From Maritalea mobilis (lineage in GTDB: Bacteria > Pseudomonadota > Alphaproteobacteria > Rhizobiales > Devosiaceae): 64,000 nucleotides of DNA. Below the pieces are notes generated by a model. That model was not told the DNA's origin and made no database searches. It saw nothing but the letters and a program-made list of their open reading frames with translations. Below, in pieces: positions 33,248 to 41,006 of this stretch. Each line of letters begins with the position of its first letter. Position 1 is the stretch's first letter. Location of the stretch: positions 744,001 through 808,000 of the forward strand of contig NZ_SNYR01000002.1 in NCBI RefSeq assembly GCF_004363175.1. Direction: 5' to 3'. The position numbers and the translations under genes are program-made.

Positions 33248-33850
33248 TTATTGCTCCTCCAAGCCCTTGATGCCGCCCAATAATAAATCCGTTGCGAGAT
33301 CGGCATATTGCGGACGCGTCATCCCCTTACCGCGCCGATACCACATGTAAAACCAGTTGAGCATGCCAAACAAAGACATGGCGACCGGCCTAAGCGTTTC
33401 CTGACGATTCTCAAAATAGTCAGGTGACACTGATTTTATGACAGTTGAAAATGTAACTACCAACTGCCTTTGTAAATCGGCAAGCTGATCTTGATCAACC
33501 TTTGGTAGTACTTTCGTCGCTTCCAGCTGCAATTTATGCTCAGCGTCTGCGTCGCGATATTGGGTCAAAATGGCATGAACCAAATTGCGCAAATGGGTTT
33601 TGGGATCATCCACTGGCTCCACCGCTTCCACTGCTTCCACAAGATCTTTCAAGTGGGTGTGGATGATATCATACAGCAAAACTTCCTTGCTGGCATAATA
33701 GTGATAGATCAGGGCTTTGGAGATGCCACATTCGCTTGCCAATTGGCTCATCGACGCACGATCAAAGCCGTTTTCTGCAAAGAATTTTGCAGCGGTTTTC
33801 AAAATCGCTTCGCGCTTTTCGCCATGATCTTTGGCAATGGTCCTAACCAC
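33248..33850 (-). CDS. TetR-family regulator of the phenylacetate operon
   Basis: A 200-residue TetR repressor. N-terminal HTH (residues 10-57): KREAILKTAAKFFAENGFDR, MSQLASECGISKALIYHYYA. The C-terminal ligand domain is helical (TYLFG-type end here LFGMLNWFYMWYRRGKGMTR), resembling regulators of acyl- or aryl-CoA genes such as PaaR/FadR of the TetR type. Its start is 5 bases after the paaK stop, so it is in the paaG-paaI-paaJ-paaK operon. A candidate operator lies at 37692-37705. Confidence 0.85.
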   Translation of the reverse strand: MVRTIAKDHGEKREAILKTAAKFFAENGFDRASMSQLASECGISKALIYHYYASKEVLLYDIIHTHLKDLVEAVEAVEPVDDPKTHLRNLVHAILTQYRDADAEHKLQLEATKVLPKVDQDQLADLQRQLVVTFSTVIKSVSPDYFENRQETLRPVAMSLFGMLNWFYMWYRRGKGMTRPQYADLATDLLLGGIKGLEEQ

Positions 33851-33855
33851 TTGGC

Positions 33856-35166
33856 TTATCCCTTATCTCGATTGTCGATCACCCGCACAGCCTTGCCTTG
33901 CGAGCGTGGCACGCCGCCTGGCTCATTGGCCACAACGCGGGCAGAAACGCCAATATTGTCTTTGATTTTCTTGCTCAACGCTTTGCTCAATAGCGCACGA
34001 TTTTCTTCCGTCGCCGCATCGACTGTGGCTTCCACATGGATGGTCATTTCGTCCATACGACCCTGATGGGTCAGCTCGATCTGGAAGTGTGGGGCAAGGC
34101 CAGCAACGGCCAATACCTGCACTTCAACTTGCGTTGGGAACACATTCACGCCGCGCAAAATGATCATATCGTCGGAGCGACCAGTGATCTTTTCCATCCG
34201 CCGCATGGAGCGGGCAGTGCCCGGCAAGAGCCGCGTCAAATCACGGGTGCGATAGCGGATGATCGGCAGTGCTTCTTTGGTCAACGAAGTGAACACCAGC
34301 TCACCCTCTTCGCCGTCTTCCACCAACTCGCCCGTCTCCGGATTGATGATTTCAGGGTAGAAATGGTCTTCCCAAATATGCAGCCCATCTTTGGTTTCCA
34401 CACATTCATTGGCGACGCCCGGCCCCATCACTTCGGACAGGCCGTAAATATCCACCGCATGCATGTCGAACGCGTCTTCCACTTCCTTGCGGGTGGCGTT
34501 TGTCCATGGCTCAGCGCCGAAAATGCCGACTTGCAGCGAGCTGGCGCGCGGGTCGATGCCTTGCTTTTTAAACTCGTCCAAAATTGCCAGCATGTAAGAT
34601 GGGGTTACTGTGATGGCGCTTGGCTTAAAATCTTCGATCAATTGCACCTGCCGTGCGGTCATGCCGCCAGACACAGGCACAACGGAGCAGCCCAAGCGCT
34701 CCGCGCCATAATGGGCGCCCAAACCGCCAGTGAACAGGCCATAGCCATAGGCATTGTGCAAAATATCACCTTTGCGCACGCCCGCTGCCCGCAAAGACCG
34801 CGCCACCACATCGGACCACACGTCGATATCGTTTTTGGTGTAGCCGACAACGGTTGGCTTGCCCGTAGTGCCAGACGAGGCGTGAATGCGCACCACCTCT
34901 TCGCGCGGCACGGCAAACATACCGAAAGGATAATTGTCGCGCAGGTCTGTTTTCACCGTAAACGGGAATTTTGACAGATCGCTGAGGCTTTTCAGATCGC
35001 TGGGATGCACGCCTGCTTCGTCGAATTTGGCTTTATAGAACGGCACATTCTCATAAGCATGGGCGAGTGTTTTCTTCATCCGCTCCAATTGTAGCGCGCT
35101 GATTTCATCGCGCGAGGCGATTTCAATCGGTTCCAGATCGTCTTTCTTTGGCGATAAATCTTTCAT
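33856..35166 (-). CDS. paaK: Phenylacetate-CoA ligase
   Basis: Activates phenylacetate to phenylacetyl-CoA with ATP in the cytoplasm. 436 residues, normal for PaaK. AMP/ATP motif VRIHASSGTTGKPTVVGYT at about residue 90; further blocks VDIYGLSEVMGPGVANEC, YRTRDLTRLLPGTARSMRRM and the C-terminal MIILRGVNVFPTQVEV. ATG 35166 (MKDLSPKKDD) is preceded by GGGGGGAGAG; an upstream in-frame ATG at 35244 overlaps paaJ. Fourth gene of the minus-strand paa operon. Confidence 0.95.
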   Translation of the reverse strand: MKDLSPKKDDLEPIEIASRDEISALQLERMKKTLAHAYENVPFYKAKFDEAGVHPSDLKSLSDLSKFPFTVKTDLRDNYPFGMFAVPREEVVRIHASSGTTGKPTVVGYTKNDIDVWSDVVARSLRAAGVRKGDILHNAYGYGLFTGGLGAHYGAERLGCSVVPVSGGMTARQVQLIEDFKPSAITVTPSYMLAILDEFKKQGIDPRASSLQVGIFGAEPWTNATRKEVEDAFDMHAVDIYGLSEVMGPGVANECVETKDGLHIWEDHFYPEIINPETGELVEDGEEGELVFTSLTKEALPIIRYRTRDLTRLLPGTARSMRRMEKITGRSDDMIILRGVNVFPTQVEVQVLAVAGLAPHFQIELTHQGRMDEMTIHVEATVDAATEENRALLSKALSKKIKDNIGVSARVVANEPGGVPRSQGKAVRVIDNRDKG

Positions 35167-35186
35167 CTCTCTCCCCCCATCAACGC

Positions 35187-36389
35187 CTATGGGCGCTCCA
35201 ACATCAAGGCAATGCCTTGGCCAACACCGATGCACATGGTGCACAAAGCGCGATTAGCACCTGTGTTCATCATCTCAACCCCTGCAGTTAGCGCCAGGCG
35301 CGCGCCGCTCATCCCCAACGGGTGACCGAGGGCAATCGCCCCACCATTTGGATTGACGAAATCCGCATCTTCCGCCACGCCCAATTGGCGCAACACAGCA
35401 ATGCCCTGCGAGGCGAAGGCTTCGTTCAACTCGATCAAATCCACATCGGTGATTTTAAGCCCCAAGCGATCCAGCAGCTTTTCCGATGCTGGTGCGGGGC
35501 CAATGCCCATAATGCGCGGTTCAACGCCTGCCGTCGCGAGGCCCGTGATCCGTGCCTTCGGGGTCAATCCATATTTTTCAACCGCCGCTTTAGACGCAAT
35601 GATCATGGCCGCCGCGCCGTCATTGACGCCTGACGCGTTGCCGGCAGTGACGGAACCGCCCTCGCGGAACGGTGTGGGTAGGCTGGCCAGTTTTTCCAGC
35701 GTGCTTTGGCGCGGGTGCTCGTCTGTATCAAAGACGATCGGGTCTTTTTTGCGTTGTGGAATTTCCACCGCCACGATTTCCTGTGCCAAACGGCCAGAGG
35801 CGATGGCTTTGGCAGCCTTTTCCTGAGAGCGCAGGGCAAAGGCGTCCTGATCTTCGCGGGAAATGTTGAAATCCTCAGCAACATTCTCGCCAGTTTCCGG
35901 CATAGAATCGATGCCATATTGCGCCTTCATCAGCTTGTTGACGAAGCGCCAGCCGATGGTGGTGTCGTAAATTTCTGCATTGCGTGAAAAGGCTGTGTCA
36001 GCCTTGGGCATCACAAACGGGGCGCGGCTCATGCTTTCCACGCCGCCGGCCAAAATCACCTCGGCTTCACCCGCCTTGATGGAACGGGCCGCCATGCCCA
36101 CGGCATCCATGCCAGAACCGCACAAGCGGTTGATGGTGGTGCCGGGCACTGAAGTTGAAAGCCCCGCCAAAAGTGTCGCCATGCGTGCCACGTTGCGGTT
36201 ATCTTCGCCCGCCTGGTTGGCGCAGCCCATATAGCAATCATCGATGGCGCTCTGGTCCAAACCGGGCGCTGCCTCGATGGTCTTTTTGATCACATGCGCC
36301 AGCATATCGTCTGGCCGCACCGCCGCTAGGGTGCCGCCAAAACGGCCAATTGGCGTTCTAAATCCTTCGCACAAATAGGCTTCTGTCAC
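35187..36389 (-). CDS. paaJ: 3-oxoadipyl-CoA / 3-oxo-5,6-dehydrosuberyl-CoA thiolase
   Basis: Thiolase (400 residues) that releases acetyl-CoA in the last steps of phenylacetate degradation. Nucleophilic Cys in INRLCGSGMDAVGMAARS (about residue 90), ELNEAFASQGIAVLRQL, GGAIALGHPLGMSGARL with the catalytic His, and the second Cys in LCTMCIGVGQG. The start EAYLCEGFRTPIGRFGG is typical of PaaJ/PcaF. The paa neighbourhood supports PaaJ rather than a generic acetyltransferase. Overlaps paaI by 4 bases. Confidence 0.93.
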   Translation of the reverse strand: MTEAYLCEGFRTPIGRFGGTLAAVRPDDMLAHVIKKTIEAAPGLDQSAIDDCYMGCANQAGEDNRNVARMATLLAGLSTSVPGTTINRLCGSGMDAVGMAARSIKAGEAEVILAGGVESMSRAPFVMPKADTAFSRNAEIYDTTIGWRFVNKLMKAQYGIDSMPETGENVAEDFNISREDQDAFALRSQEKAAKAIASGRLAQEIVAVEIPQRKKDPIVFDTDEHPRQSTLEKLASLPTPFREGGSVTAGNASGVNDGAAAMIIASKAAVEKYGLTPKARITGLATAGVEPRIMGIGPAPASEKLLDRLGLKITDVDLIELNEAFASQGIAVLRQLGVAEDADFVNPNGGAIALGHPLGMSGARLALTAGVEMMNTGANRALCTMCIGVGQGIALMLERP

Positions 36390-36820
36390 GCCTCATTCTC
36401 CTCAAAATGGGTTCCCTTCACGGTGCGCGAATGGCCGCGAAAATGCGCCAACGCCTCGCCGTTCTGGTTGGTGATGGTCACATCATAAATGCCAGCACGC
36501 CCGGCTTTGCTGACTTCCACCGCTTTTGCGGTTAACACGTCGCCTTCCATGCCGGGCTGCACATAGGTGATTGAATTTTGGTAGGCTACAGCCAACTGAT
36601 TGTAGCTGTTGCACGCAAAAGCAAAGGCGCTATCGGCCAACATGAAAATATAGCCGCCATGGCAAATTTTATGGCCGTTTAAATGTTCTGGTCTCAAAGG
36701 CAGCGACAAGGTGGCCGTGCCCGGCCCTACATGATCCAATGTCATGCCGACCCGTTGGGAAGCGGAATCATTATCCCACATGGCTTTGGCTGCGCGTTCA
36801 GCGCGCTCCTGAGGGCTCAT
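36386..36820 (-). CDS. paaI: Phenylacetyl-CoA pathway thioesterase
   Basis: Hot-dog-fold thioesterase (144 residues) that rescues CoA from dead-end ring-hydroxylated or epoxide thioesters. Conserved GHKICHGGYIFMLADSAFAF with the catalytic Asp, and ITYVQPGMEGDVLTAKAVEV. In the operon it overlaps paaG by one base and paaJ by four. Confidence 0.92.
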   Translation of the reverse strand: MSPQERAERAAKAMWDNDSASQRVGMTLDHVGPGTATLSLPLRPEHLNGHKICHGGYIFMLADSAFAFACNSYNQLAVAYQNSITYVQPGMEGDVLTAKAVEVSKAGRAGIYDVTITNQNGEALAHFRGHSRTVKGTHFEENEA

Positions 36821-37611
36821 TATTCAATGCCCCCAAATTGGGTGGGCCGCTTGTCCAAAAAGGCACTCACCCCTTCGGCATAATCTTTTGAACGACCACA
36901 ACGGCCCTGCATTTCAGCTTCCATGTCCAAGTGCTCGTCGAGCGTATGGTCATGCGAGGTTTGCAGCGCTTGCTTCATTTGCCCCAAACCAAAGGTTGGG
37001 CCTTCGGCCATTTGGGCGGTCAGCTTGCGGGCTTCATCCATCAATTGGTCATCAGCCACGGCTTGCCAGATCATGCCCCACTCCACGGCCTGCTTGGCCA
37101 TAACGGGCGTTGCTGTCATGCAGATATATTTGGCACGTGCTTCGCCGATCAGGCGTGGCAAAATCCAGCTGCCCCCGGCATCAGGCACCAGCCCGACTTT
37201 GGCAAAGCTTTGGATGAATTTTGCGCTCTCCGCCGCCAGCACGATGTCGCAGCCCAGCGCGATATTGACCCCGGCTCCTGCCGCGACACCATTTACGGCG
37301 CAGATGATTGGCTTGTTGATCGAGCGGATCAAACGCACCAGCGGGTTATAGAAATTGGAGATGGTGGCCTGCAGGTCAGGCGGCGAAGTCATTTTGCGTG
37401 GATCGCGGGCATCCAAATCCTGTCCAGCGCAGAAACCACGACCTGATCCAGTGAGCAGAATCGCCCGCACCGCATCGTCATTTTTTGCCTCATTCAGCGC
37501 CTTTTGCAGCGCCTCATGCATCTCGTCGTTGAACGAATTTAGACGGTCTGGACGGTTGAGCGCGATCTCAACCCAAGTCTCATTTTTGGTGACGATGATT
37601 GTATCGCTCAC
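36820..37611 (-). CDS. paaG: 1,2-epoxyphenylacetyl-CoA isomerase
   Basis: Crotonase-fold enzyme (263 residues) that isomerises the ring epoxide to an oxepin. Signatures: LNRPDRLNSFNDEMHEAL, GSGRGFCAGQDLDARD (oxyanion-hole region), NKPIICAVNGVAAGAGVNIA, and AKVGLVPDAGGSWILPRLIG with the catalytic Asp, as in E. coli PaaG. First gene of the minus-strand paa operon; its promoter region (37612-37748) is shared with the divergent PaaF/H fusion. Confidence 0.93.
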   Translation of the reverse strand: MSDTIIVTKNETWVEIALNRPDRLNSFNDEMHEALQKALNEAKNDDAVRAILLTGSGRGFCAGQDLDARDPRKMTSPPDLQATISNFYNPLVRLIRSINKPIICAVNGVAAGAGVNIALGCDIVLAAESAKFIQSFAKVGLVPDAGGSWILPRLIGEARAKYICMTATPVMAKQAVEWGMIWQAVADDQLMDEARKLTAQMAEGPTFGLGQMKQALQTSHDHTLDEHLDMEAEMQGRCGRSKDYAEGVSAFLDKRPTQFGGIE

Positions 37612-37691
37612 GCTAACCTCCCTTAAGAACTCACTTTTTTCCGTTTCGGACCAGCGAGAACAATCTCCATTTGAAAATTAGCTTTACATAA

Positions 37692-37705
37692 ACCGACTGG
37701 TTGGT
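37692..37705. promoter_or_regulatory. Candidate TetR-type operator between divergent paa operons
   Basis: ACCGAC-TG-GTTGGT is an inverted repeat with one mismatch in the 137-base region between paaG (minus) and the PaaF/H fusion (plus). Its size and half-site style fit a TetR dimer, and a TetR gene ends the paaG operon. No second copy was seen upstream of paaA, dctP or the oxidoreductase. Confidence 0.45.
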
Positions 37706-37748
37706 CAATATATGTTTCAACGAAGATCGACAGTGGGGGAGCAAATTA

Positions 37749-39782
37749 GTGTCTGACGTGGTACGGGTCGATATTCAGGATCAGGTAGCGCGGGTGGAGA
37801 TCAATAATCCGCCGGTGAACGCAACGGGGCAAGCCGTGCGCCAAGGGCTACTGGATGCAGTGGCGCAGATCGAACAGGCTGGGGCGAAAGCCGCCATTGT
37901 TTATGGCGCGGGCCGCACTTTTGTGGCGGGCGGCGACATTTCAGAATTTGGCAAGCCACCGCAATTGCCACACCTTCCAGATGTGTATCAAGCGATTGAA
38001 GACAGCAGCGTGCCGTGGATCGCGGCGGTGCATGGCACCACTTTAGGCGGCGGCTTTGAACTGGCCATGGCCTGCGCCTTCCGATTGGCGCAAAAAGGCA
38101 CCCGCTTTGGCCTGCCGGAAGTGAATTTGGGCCTAGTGCCCGGTGCGGGGGGCTCGCAACGCTTGCCGCGCTTGATTGGTGTGGATACTGCAATTGATCT
38201 GGCGACCACTGGCAAAATGATTGATGCCGCCGAGCTAAAAGAGCTAGGTGGATTAGACGGCGTTTTTGACGGCGATCCGCTGGAAGCGGGCATCGCTTTT
38301 GCGGCCGATTTGCCCGTACGGCCCACCAAAGTCAGCGCCCGCGAGGTTGCGCCGGTGAATAGCGATTATTTCGCTCAAAAACGAGCCGAGATCAAAAAAC
38401 GCGCCAAGGGCCAATCGTCGCCGCTCGACAATCTGAAGGCCATTGAATGGGCTGCCACGCTACCATTTGCTGAAGGCCAACCCAAGGAGCGGCGGTTACA
38501 TTTGGATTTGCGCGACAGCGCCCAAAGCCAGGCCTTGCGGCATGTGTTTTTTGCGGAACGCGCGGTGAGCAAGCCAAAAGCCATTGAGGGCGGCACGCCG
38601 ATTGAAATCACCACAATCTGTGTGGTCGGCGGCGGCCTGATGGGCGCAGGCATCGCTTTTGCCTGCTTGCAAGCGGGCTATCAGGTGATTTTGATTGAGC
38701 GGGATGATGACGCTGCGAAAGCTGGGCAGGACCGCATTGCAGGCCTGATCGAGGGCGGCATTAAGCGCGGCAAAATTTCAGAAGAAAAAGCGACGAAGCT
38801 GCGCTCAGCGCTCTCCGCATCATCAGATTATGCCGCATCAGCGCCTGCTGATCTGGCAATTGAGGCTGTGTTTGAAGATTTGGCGGTGAAGCAGGCGGTG
38901 TTCCAATCGCTGGCGGCGCATATGCGCAAAGACGCGATTTTGGCCACCAACACCTCCTATCTCGACCCGACCCAAATCTTTGAGGGCATCGACAATCCGG
39001 CCCGTTTAATCGGCCTGCATTTCTTCTCGCCCGCGCACATCATGAAACTGCTGGAAATCGTCAAACTGCCCACGACGTCAAAAGATGTGCTGGCCACGGG
39101 CTTTGATCTGGGCAAGCGCCTGCGCAAGGTCGGCGTGCTGTCTGGCATTTGCGACGGCTTTATCGGCAACCGTATTCTCTCCGCTTATCGGCGGCAGGCA
39201 GATTATTTGCTGATGGATGGGTGCACCCCGCGCCAGATTGACCGCGCCATGCGCGATTTTGGCATGCCCATGGGGCCTTATGAGCTGCAAGATCTGACCG
39301 GGCTGCAAATCGCCTGGGCCAACCGCAAACGGCAGGCGGCTACCCGCCCTGCGGAAGAGCGCTATGTCCGCATTGGCGATTTGCTGTGCGAGGCAGAGCG
39401 GTTTGGCCAGCGCAGCCAAAAAGGCTGGTACAAATATGAAGAGGGCGACCGCACGCCGCAGGATGATCCTTTTGTCACCGATTTGATTGTTGAAGAAGCC
39501 GCCAGTGTGGGGCTCACCCGCCGCGACTTTACCGATCAGGAGATTGTCGATCGGCTGATGGCGGTGATGATCAATGAAGGCGCGCTGATTGTTGAAGAAG
39601 GCATTGCCGAGCGCGATCTCGATGTCGATCTGGTGAAAATTCATGGCTATGGCTTTCCGCGATGGCGCGGTGGCCCCATGCATTATGGCGAACAGATCGG
39701 CATGGACAAGGTGAAACATGCTATGGCCAATGTGGTGGCGCAAAGCCCCAATAGCTGGCGCGTGGCGGGGAGGCTTTCATGA
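37749..39782 (+). CDS. Fused enoyl-CoA hydratase / 3-hydroxyacyl-CoA dehydrogenase (PaaF-PaaH)
   Basis: A 677-residue bifunctional enzyme. Residues about 1-190 form a crotonase domain (VEINNPPVNATGQAVRQGLL; VHGTTLGGGFELAMACAFR; FGLPEVNLGLVPGAGGSQR with the hydratase Glu). Residues about 280-660 are the hydroxyacyl dehydrogenase: ITTICVVGGGLMGAGIAFAC, LIGLHFFSPAHIMKLLEIV with the His-Glu pair, and GFIGNRILSAYRRQADYLL. This replaces separate PaaF and PaaH in the lower phenylacetate pathway. The start is GTG 37749 (VSDVVRVDIQD) with GGGGGAGC upstream; a frame beginning at 37701 adds 16 residues. First of paaF/H-P450-paaZ-paaX. Confidence 0.88.
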   Translation: MSDVVRVDIQDQVARVEINNPPVNATGQAVRQGLLDAVAQIEQAGAKAAIVYGAGRTFVAGGDISEFGKPPQLPHLPDVYQAIEDSSVPWIAAVHGTTLGGGFELAMACAFRLAQKGTRFGLPEVNLGLVPGAGGSQRLPRLIGVDTAIDLATTGKMIDAAELKELGGLDGVFDGDPLEAGIAFAADLPVRPTKVSAREVAPVNSDYFAQKRAEIKKRAKGQSSPLDNLKAIEWAATLPFAEGQPKERRLHLDLRDSAQSQALRHVFFAERAVSKPKAIEGGTPIEITTICVVGGGLMGAGIAFACLQAGYQVILIERDDDAAKAGQDRIAGLIEGGIKRGKISEEKATKLRSALSASSDYAASAPADLAIEAVFEDLAVKQAVFQSLAAHMRKDAILATNTSYLDPTQIFEGIDNPARLIGLHFFSPAHIMKLLEIVKLPTTSKDVLATGFDLGKRLRKVGVLSGICDGFIGNRILSAYRRQADYLLMDGCTPRQIDRAMRDFGMPMGPYELQDLTGLQIAWANRKRQAATRPAEERYVRIGDLLCEAERFGQRSQKGWYKYEEGDRTPQDDPFVTDLIVEEAASVGLTRRDFTDQEIVDRLMAVMINEGALIVEEGIAERDLDVDLVKIHGYGFPRWRGGPMHYGEQIGMDKVKHAMANVVAQSPNSWRVAGRLS

Positions 39783-40996
39783 GCGAGATTGGCCGGGACC
39801 TGATTGAAGGGTTTGACCTGAACCATCCCCCTGCCGGGTTTATTCAAGATCCGTTTCCTTATTATCGTACCATGTTGGCACATCAACCGATTTTGCCGCA
39901 GCCGGACGGCTCTTTTATTCTGTCGCGTTTTGCCGATCTGGATCGCATCTATCGTGACACCACGCTTTATTCGTCGGACAAGAAGCAGGCCTTTCTGCCA
40001 AAATTTGGCGGCGATGCGCCGCTTTATGAACATCACACCACGTCGCTGGTGTTTAACGACCCACCTTTGCACACGCGCGTACGCAAAATCATGGTGGGCG
40101 CGCTTAATGCCCGCGCCATTTCCAATATGGAGCCGGGGCTGATCGAGACCATCGATATGCTGTTGGCCGATATGGCGGATCGCAATGAGGTGGATTTGAT
40201 CGAAGATTTTGCCAGTAAAATCCCCATCCAGATCATTGGCAATATGTTCAATATGCCGATGGAAGATCGGGAACCTTTGCGGGACTGGTCTTTGGCGATT
40301 TTGGGGGCGTTGGAGCCAACGCTTACTCCCGAGCAGGAAGCGTGGGGCAACCAGTCAGTCAAAGACTTCAAGCTTTATCTGAAAGACCTGGCCAACCATC
40401 GGCGCAAATATCCCGGCGATCCGGAAACCGATGTGTTGACCCGCTTGATTGAGAGCGAAGAAGGGCAATTGTCTGAAACAGAATTACTGCAAAACTGTAT
40501 TTTCATTCTCAATGCCGGGCACGAAACCACAACCAATTTGATCGGCAATGCCCTAGCGGTGCTGCACGAATTTCCGGATCAGATGCAGGCGCTGAAACAG
40601 GACCCGGATTTGATCAAAACCGGGGTTGATGAGTTTTTGCGCTTTTTGTCGCCCAACCAGTTTGGCAACCGCGAAACCACCGAAGATATTGAGTTGGACG
40701 GATTTAAGTTCCCCAAGGGCACCAATCTACATTTGGCCATTGGCGCAGCCAATCGCGATCCGGCGCAATTCCATCAGCCTGACCAATTGATCCTGTCGCG
40801 CAAACCAAATCGACATTTGGCGTTTGCGGGCGGGCCGCACCTTTGCGTCGGCTTTCAATTGGCACGGATGGAGGGCCGCATCGCGGTCAACCGGTTCCTT
40901 AAGGCCTATCCAGATTACAAATTGACAGGCGAAGCAGAGCAGGGCGGACGCATCCGCTTCCGCGGCTATGCGAAACTGCCTGCGACATTAAAATAG
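39779..40996 (+). CDS. Cytochrome P450
   Basis: A soluble bacterial P450 of 405 residues. Heme-binding loop FAGGPHLCVGFQLARMEG with the Cys ligand, I-helix oxygen motif ILNAGHETTTNLIGNA, K-helix ExxR in VDEFLRFLS and the meander region that follows. The substrate is unknown; position inside the paa operon (4-base overlap with the fused hydratase/dehydrogenase, 10 bases before paaZ) suggests an aromatic or arylacetic acid, such as hydroxylation feeding or branching from the phenylacetyl-CoA route. The redox partner is not encoded next to it. Confidence 0.92.
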   Translation: MSEIGRDLIEGFDLNHPPAGFIQDPFPYYRTMLAHQPILPQPDGSFILSRFADLDRIYRDTTLYSSDKKQAFLPKFGGDAPLYEHHTTSLVFNDPPLHTRVRKIMVGALNARAISNMEPGLIETIDMLLADMADRNEVDLIEDFASKIPIQIIGNMFNMPMEDREPLRDWSLAILGALEPTLTPEQEAWGNQSVKDFKLYLKDLANHRRKYPGDPETDVLTRLIESEEGQLSETELLQNCIFILNAGHETTTNLIGNALAVLHEFPDQMQALKQDPDLIKTGVDEFLRFLSPNQFGNRETTEDIELDGFKFPKGTNLHLAIGAANRDPAQFHQPDQLILSRKPNRHLAFAGGPHLCVGFQLARMEGRIAVNRFLKAYPDYKLTGEAEQGGRIRFRGYAKLPATLK

Positions 40997-41006
40997 AGGG
41001 TTTAAA

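Noticed and set aside
34036-34974. 312-codon plus-strand frame opposite paaK
   Set aside because: Antisense shadow of a strongly supported ligase gene.
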